A DNA stretch of 64,000 nucleotides from an uncultured Aliiroseovarius sp. Lineage in GTDB: Bacteria > Pseudomonadota > Alphaproteobacteria > Rhodobacterales > Rhodobacteraceae. Location: assembly GCF_947492455.1 (NCBI RefSeq), contig NZ_CANLNB010000001.1, positions 248,001 to 312,000 of the forward strand, written 5' to 3'. The position numbers were made by a program, and so were the translations under genes. Of this stretch, positions 59,024 to 64,000 are shown piece by piece (positions within the stretch are counted from its first letter, which is position 1; the number at the start of each line of letters is the position of its first letter). Under the pieces are notes generated by a model. It saw only the letters and a list, made by a program, of their open reading frames with translations. It was not told where the DNA came from and did no database searches.

Positions 59024-60649
59024 TTAGATTCGCATCCGCGGCACGTCATTCGGATCCAGCCGCAGCTCGATCAGCAGGGGTTTCGTGCGGGTATCAATCG
59101 CAGTGATCGCGCTTTCCAGCGTCTCGACACTGTCCACATAGATGCCCTGCCCGCCCAGCGCGGTGCCGATCTCGGCGAAGGACGGCCAGTCGAACATCGA
59201 CAGGCCCGGGTCCATCTTCCGGTCGAGGAACTGGATATGCTCGGCCCCATAGGCGCTGTCATTGGCGACGATCACCACCAGATCCTGCTTCATGCGCACG
59301 GCGGTGTTGAATTCGTTGATACCACCCATCATGAAGCCGCCGTCCCCGGTAAACAGGACGACCGGACGGTCTTTCACCGCAAAGCCTGCGCCGATCGCGA
59401 CCTGAAGTCCCAGCCCGATCGAGCCGAAATTGGTCGTGGCAATGAAGCTTTCGGCATTGGGGGCGTCGACGCGGCACCAGACCTCGGTCATGAAGCGGCC
59501 ACCGTCTGTGGTCAGGAAGCGATCCTTGGGCAGTGCGGCGTCCAAACGGTCCAGCGCGTATTCGAAGTTGACGAAACCCGGTGCGGCCTTGTCGGGATTG
59601 CCTTTTGGATGGGCGGTCAGAACCTCCATATCCAGTTCGGCTGTGAAGCCGCTGGCAGGGATTTCGGCCTCGTCCAGCCACCAGACGATGTTGTCGGCGG
59701 TCAGGCCCGCGTCGGCCACCAAGGCCGCGTCGGGGTGATAGTTCTTGGACACCTCGGTCACGGTGTCATTCACCTGCACCACGCGCTTGCCCTTCATCAG
59801 GGCACCTTTATCGGTGGTGAAGTGGTGCAAAGACGTGCCGAAGGCCACAACGCAGTCGGCCTTGGCGATGGCTTCATACGCGGCAGGGGTCGAGAGGGTG
59901 CCGAAGATGTCGATGTTGAACGGGTGGTCGTTGAACATCCCCTTGGCTTTCAGCGTGGTCGCCAGCGGGGCTTCCAGACGGTCGGCCAGTTTGATGATCT
60001 GATCCACCGAGTCCTTCGCCCCGATCCCCGCCAGAATAATTGGGCGCTTGGCCGACGCGATCATACCGATGGCTTCGTCCAGATCGTCGCCTTCGGGCAC
60101 ATGCGCAGGAGCGGAAAATGCCGGGAAGACATGCTTTTCATGCGTGGCCTCTTCCCACATGAAATCGGCAGGCATGTTCAGCACGATGGGCCGCTTTTCG
60201 ACCTGCGCGCGGTAGATGGCATGCGCCACGTCATAGGATGCGGTTTCTGGCGAACGCATCTGTTCAAACCCGGCACCCGTCACCTTCACGGTCTCACGCT
60301 GGTCGATGTTTTGAAGGTTCTGCGGGTTGGACACGGCGGTGTCGCCCGCCAACAGCACCATCGGCACACGCCCGCGCACACCCTCGGTCAGGGCGGTGAC
60401 ACAGTTGGTCAGAGCGGGGCCGTGGGTGACGGTGGCAATGCCAACGCTGCCGGACACGCGGCCATAGGCCAGCGCCATCAATACGGCGCTACCTTCAAAC
60501 GCGACGGGGACGAATTCGCCCCCGCATTCGCGGACATAGTGATCCACCATGAACAAGTTCGCATCACCCATCAGGCCGAACATGGTCGTATGATTGTGAT
60601 CCACCAGCGACTGGGCGATGGACTGATATACATAAGCTGAGGCGCTCAT
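59024..60649 (-). CDS. Thiamine-pyrophosphate-dependent enzyme (acetolactate synthase-like superfamily)
   Basis: GDGGFMMGGINEFNTAVRMKQDLVVIVANDSAYG TPP motif; THGPALTNCVTALTEG. Confidence 0.92.
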   Translation of the reverse strand: MSASAYVYQSIAQSLVDHNHTTMFGLMGDANLFMVDHYVRECGGEFVPVAFEGSAVLMALAYGRVSGSVGIATVTHGPALTNCVTALTEGVRGRVPMVLLAGDTAVSNPQNLQNIDQRETVKVTGAGFEQMRSPETASYDVAHAIYRAQVEKRPIVLNMPADFMWEEATHEKHVFPAFSAPAHVPEGDDLDEAIGMIASAKRPIILAGIGAKDSVDQIIKLADRLEAPLATTLKAKGMFNDHPFNIDIFGTLSTPAAYEAIAKADCVVAFGTSLHHFTTDKGALMKGKRVVQVNDTVTEVSKNYHPDAALVADAGLTADNIVWWLDEAEIPASGFTAELDMEVLTAHPKGNPDKAAPGFVNFEYALDRLDAALPKDRFLTTDGGRFMTEVWCRVDAPNAESFIATTNFGSIGLGLQVAIGAGFAVKDRPVVLFTGDGGFMMGGINEFNTAVRMKQDLVVIVANDSAYGAEHIQFLDRKMDPGLSMFDWPSFAEIGTALGGQGIYVDSVETLESAITAIDTRTKPLLIELRLDPNDVPRMRI

Positions 60650-60773
60650 CTATGGGACTCCCTTAAATAGACCCGGCTTTGGGAATTGGCCGGCCTCACT
60701 TCTATTCTGGGTCCCTATGTATGTGCGCTAACATGACGAGGTCCACTGTTTTCTTGCAAATGAAACGATCCAA

Positions 60774-63203
60774 TCAGGCGCGCGGGCGCAGGTTCTGTGG
60801 GTCATAGGCGCAGATGTCGATCACCTCGCCCTCGCGCAATTCATTGTGGATTTTCACCTGAAGCTTGGTGCCCGGCGCGGTCAATTCCTGCGGCACCAGC
60901 GCCATTGCGATGTCATGCTGACAGGTGTACGAGAACCCGCCCGAGGTGACGCGCCCGACGATCTGACCGTCGTGATAGACCGCCTCGTGCGCGATCACCG
61001 ATGTCTCGCAGAAGGGTAGTTTCAGCGTGATTAGTGTCTTATGTTCGCCGTCTTCCTTCTGTTTCAGCAGGGCGTCTTTGCCGATGAAGTCCCGATCTTT
61101 CATCGCCACGAAACGCCCCAGATCCGCCTCGAACGGCGTCATGTCCTTGCAAATCTCGCGGTTGATCGCGCGATAGGATTTGTCCAGCCGCATGCTTTCC
61201 AACGCCAACGCCCCGAAGGGCCGCACACCTGCCTTTAACAGCAGATCGACGATGTGGCGGTTGTAGTTCACGGGGTGGTGAATTTCCCAACCCAGTTCTC
61301 CGGTATAGCTGACCCGCAGAAGGCGCACGCCCTTGGCATAGCCGACCTCGCCCATCTGAGCGGACAGCCACGGAAACGCCTCGTTCGACAGGTCATTGTC
61401 GGTCAGCGGCTGCAAAATCTCGCGCGATTTCGGACCTGCTAGCGCGACGACGCCGTATTGCTCGGACACATCTTCCATCTGCACCGAGCCATCCTTCGGT
61501 AGGCGCTTGGACAGCTCGTCCCAGTTATAAACCTGCCCGTTGGGGGTCGAGACCAGATAGAACGCATCCTCGGCGTCGCGGACGATGGTGTATTCGGCAT
61601 CCATCCCGCCCCGCTCGTTCAGCATTAAAGACAGCGTCATCCGCCCCACTTTGGGCAGCTTGTTCGCCATCAACCCGTCCAACCACGCCGCCGCCCCCGG
61701 CCCGCGCACCGTGAACTTGGTCATGGGGGACATTTCGATGAAACCCGCTTCCTCGCGGGTCGTTTTCACCTCGCCCGCGACATGATCCCATGCGTGGGTC
61801 TGGCGGAAAGACGCAACCGGAATCGCTTCCTCAGGCGTCGGCGCGAACCATTTGGGGAACTCATAGCCGTTATAGGTCGTCCAAACCGCCCCCTTAGCGG
61901 TCAGCAAATCATACGAGCCAACAGTGCGCATCGGGCGCGCGGAATAGAGATCCTCGCCGGGGATATGCGCGTGCATATGGGTGCCCCACGTCTCGCGCAC
62001 CTTGTCCATCGTCCAGCGTTTCGAGGCATAGTCGCCAAACCGGCGCGGATCGAGCTCGGACATATCAATGGCGGGACGCCCATTCAGGATCCATTGCGCC
62101 AACTGATTGCCTACGGTTCCGCCCCACAGAATCCCGCCCGGCATGCCTTCGGCCAGCCACAGGTTGTCATGCCCCGGCGCAGGCCCGGCCAGCGGCAGCT
62201 CGTCCGGCGTCATCTGGAACGGGCCGCGGGTGTTGGCCTTGATGCCAACCTCGCCCAGCACCGGGACACGGTCGATGGCGCGTTCCCACTGGGTTTCCAC
62301 GGCCTCGAAATCCTCGGGCAGCAGATCGGCGCCAAAACTCGGAGGCACGCGGTCCTCGGCGAACAGCTTCAGGTCTTTCTCGAACTCGTAAGGGCCGAAC
62401 TGAAGGCCGCCCGTGTCTTCACGCAAATAGGCGCCGTAGTCCTCGTCCCGCAGGATCGGGTATTCGGGCAGCCCCTGTTTCTTGCGGTCGATCAGATGCG
62501 GTACGGTTTCAGTGGTCCAATACTGGTGCACGATCGGGATGCAGGGCAGGTCCAGCCCCACCCGGCGCGCGTTTTCCCGCGCGTAGTTGCCGGTCGCGAA
62601 TATCAAGTGTTCACAGGTGATTTCGCCTTGATTAGTGACTACTTTCCACAATCCATTGTCGAGCTTCTCATAGCTCTGCGCCTCGGTGTTCTGATACACT
62701 TTGGCGCCTGCATCACGGGCCAGCTTCGCCATCGCCTGCGTAATGTCGGCCGGGTTCACATAACCGTCTTCCGTGTGCAGGATGCCGCCCTGAATGCTGT
62801 TGCTTTGGTTCAGAAGCGGATGCACCTCGGCGATTTCTTCCGGGGTCAGAAGTTTGCAGGGAACGCCCGCGGCCTCGGCCACGGACAGATAGCTTTGGAA
62901 TTCGTCCCAGCGTTCCGGCGTGTTGGCGACCCGCAGCTGCCCGACCTTCTTCAGGCCGACCGACGCGCCCAGTTTTTTCTCAACCTCGGTATAAATCCGG
63001 ATCGTTTCCAGCGTCATTTTTGACACGTTGTGCGACCGCACAAAGGTCACCAACAGCCCCGCCGCGTGCCATGTGGACCCCGCCGTCAGCTGCGTGCGCT
63101 CCAACATCACCGCGTCCGAGCACCCATGTTCCGTCAACCCATACAGGATCGAGGCGCCAACGCAGCCGCCTCCGACAACAACGACTTTCGCATGAGACTG
63201 CAT
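60774..63203 (-). CDS. FAD-dependent oxidoreductase fused to GcvT aminomethyltransferase domain (dimethylglycine/sarcosine dehydrogenase family)
   Basis: KVVVVGGGCVGASILYGLTEHGCSDAVMLERTQLTAGSTWHAAGL; C-term LLRVSYTGELGWEIHHP, VTSGGFSYTCQHDIAMALV. Confidence 0.93.
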   Translation of the reverse strand: MQSHAKVVVVGGGCVGASILYGLTEHGCSDAVMLERTQLTAGSTWHAAGLLVTFVRSHNVSKMTLETIRIYTEVEKKLGASVGLKKVGQLRVANTPERWDEFQSYLSVAEAAGVPCKLLTPEEIAEVHPLLNQSNSIQGGILHTEDGYVNPADITQAMAKLARDAGAKVYQNTEAQSYEKLDNGLWKVVTNQGEITCEHLIFATGNYARENARRVGLDLPCIPIVHQYWTTETVPHLIDRKKQGLPEYPILRDEDYGAYLREDTGGLQFGPYEFEKDLKLFAEDRVPPSFGADLLPEDFEAVETQWERAIDRVPVLGEVGIKANTRGPFQMTPDELPLAGPAPGHDNLWLAEGMPGGILWGGTVGNQLAQWILNGRPAIDMSELDPRRFGDYASKRWTMDKVRETWGTHMHAHIPGEDLYSARPMRTVGSYDLLTAKGAVWTTYNGYEFPKWFAPTPEEAIPVASFRQTHAWDHVAGEVKTTREEAGFIEMSPMTKFTVRGPGAAAWLDGLMANKLPKVGRMTLSLMLNERGGMDAEYTIVRDAEDAFYLVSTPNGQVYNWDELSKRLPKDGSVQMEDVSEQYGVVALAGPKSREILQPLTDNDLSNEAFPWLSAQMGEVGYAKGVRLLRVSYTGELGWEIHHPVNYNRHIVDLLLKAGVRPFGALALESMRLDKSYRAINREICKDMTPFEADLGRFVAMKDRDFIGKDALLKQKEDGEHKTLITLKLPFCETSVIAHEAVYHDGQIVGRVTSGGFSYTCQHDIAMALVPQELTAPGTKLQVKIHNELREGEVIDICAYDPQNLRPRA

Positions 63204-63308
63204 GGGATCCCTCCGGTTCAACACTCTTGTTACGAATCACTCTAGTGGCAAATCACCCCCTGACTTCTCTGAAAACGACACCTGCGTGCAGGTCAGATAA
63301 CGCGAAAA

Positions 63309-63332
63309 CCCCGCCTGAATTCACAGGCGGGG
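63309..63332 (-). terminator. Terminator downstream of glyA (reverse strand)
   Basis: CCCCGCCTG/CAGGCGGGG hairpin; TTTT on minus strand. Confidence 0.75.
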
Positions 63333-63358
63333 CACAACAGGTCGACTAAGGATCCGTG

Positions 63359-64000
63359 TCAGCCAGTGTAAGCGGGGAAGGAGGCACAGAGCGTGGCAAC
63401 CTTGCCTGCCGCCTTGGCTACAACCGCGTCGAGAGCCGCCGCATCACCCGCAGCCTCGGCGTCGATCAGGTCGGCAATGATCTCGCCCAGCTGCGCGAAC
63501 TCGGGTTCTTTCATGCCCCGCGTGGTGGCCGCACTGGCCCCTAGGCGCAGGCCGACCCATTCCGGAGGACGCGGGCTGTCATAGGGGATTGCGTTTTTGT
63601 TTGCGGTGATATTGGCGCGCTCCAGAACCACCTCGGCGCGCTTGCCGGTCAGGCGCTTCCCGCTGAGGTCCAGAAGCACGATATGTGAGTCTGTTCCACC
63701 AGAAACGATGCGAACACCGCGTGCGGCCAGCGTGCTGGACAAAGTGGCCGCATTCGCCTTGATCTGATGCGCATAGGCTTTGAACTCGTCCGTCATCGCC
63801 TCGCCCAAACACACTGCTTTGGCGGCCAGAACCTGCGTGTGAATCGAGCCCTGAACGCCGGGAAAAACCGCGGATTGCAGGCGCTTGAACCAGTCTTCGT
63901 TGTTGGTCAGGATCAGGCCGCCACGCGGACCGCGCAGGGTTTTGGTGGTGGTGCAGGTGACGATATCGGCATGCGGGAACGGCGAGGGATGCGCCCCACC
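63359..64000 (-). CDS. glyA: Serine hydroxymethyltransferase, partial (5' end beyond window)
   Basis: Reverse reading continues past listed ORF to the window edge: GGAHPSPFPHADIVTCTTTKTLRGPRGGLILTNNEDWFKRLQSAVFPGVQG... Confidence 0.95.
   Translation of the reverse strand, partial: GGAHPSPFPHADIVTCTTTKTLRGPRGGLILTNNEDWFKRLQSAVFPGVQGSIHTQVLAAKAVCLGEAMTDEFKAYAHQIKANAATLSSTLAARGVRIVSGGTDSHIVLLDLSGKRLTGKRAEVVLERANITANKNAIPYDSPRPPEWVGLRLGASAATTRGMKEPEFAQLGEIIADLIDAEAAGDAAALDAVVAKAAGKVATLCASFPAYTG

Noticed and set aside
59237-60640. 467-aa plus-strand ORF
   Set aside because: Antisense shadow of the TPP-dependent enzyme.
60650-60773. GGCCGGCC and spaced TAGACCC/GGGTC sequences between the TPP enzyme and flavoprotein genes
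   Set aside because: Short GC-rich palindromes are expected at this base composition; no second copy or clear operator geometry found.
61782-63023. 413-aa plus-strand ORF
   Set aside because: Antisense shadow of the DMGDH/GcvT-type flavoprotein gene.
1-64000. CRISPR arrays, IS elements, restriction-modification or other known anti-phage systems
   Set aside because: None seen; the lone HNH endonuclease (35414-35746) has no partner genes and looks like a housekeeping-type small HNH protein.

Overview
This 64 kb window looks like a high-GC alphaproteobacterial chromosome, most likely Rhodobacterales/Roseobacter group. That placement is inferred from gene content and the DUF3576-leuS-lptE-holA order; no search was run. 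From left to right it contains: the end of an RND efflux pump; a secreted CAP-domain/RTX-repeat protein; an ABC-dependent capsule/exopolysaccharide locus (about 4.2-18.2 kb) with Wza-, KpsM-, KpsT- and two KpsE-like proteins, GDP-mannose precursor genes and an orphan two-part protein; tRNA-Gly(TCC); a housekeeping block (Trm112, Lon-like, thioredoxin, xth, soxR, VIT family, porin, leuS-lptE-holA, pmbA and others); tRNA-Arg(CCT) followed by a short AT-rich gap; and a roughly 20 kb catabolic region (43.3-64 kb). The catabolic region has an aldehyde dehydrogenase with a GAF/Fis-type regulator; a LysR-controlled operon (DUF1185, alpha/beta hydrolase, flavin reductase, luciferase-like monooxygenase, aldehyde dehydrogenase) resembling N-methylpyridinium (trigonelline-type) ring-cleavage clusters; and a second cluster with two Rieske oxygenases, an FMO-like flavoprotein, RidA, DUF1028, an ArgE-like peptidase, a TPP enzyme, a DMGDH/GcvT-type demethylase and glyA. 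Main non-coding observations: a 20-bp CTGTCTCA-N4-TGAGACAG palindrome present twice around the GAF/Fis regulator; a terminator-like hairpin immediately before the ALDH ribosome-binding site; a 10-bp perfect hairpin occluding the Shine-Dalgarno of the VIT-family gene; a SoxR-type operator between soxR and a VOC gene; two copies of a dispersed hairpin + AGGATATTT-N4-CAAGAAAA repeat; and two mutually exclusive hairpins near tRNA-Arg.
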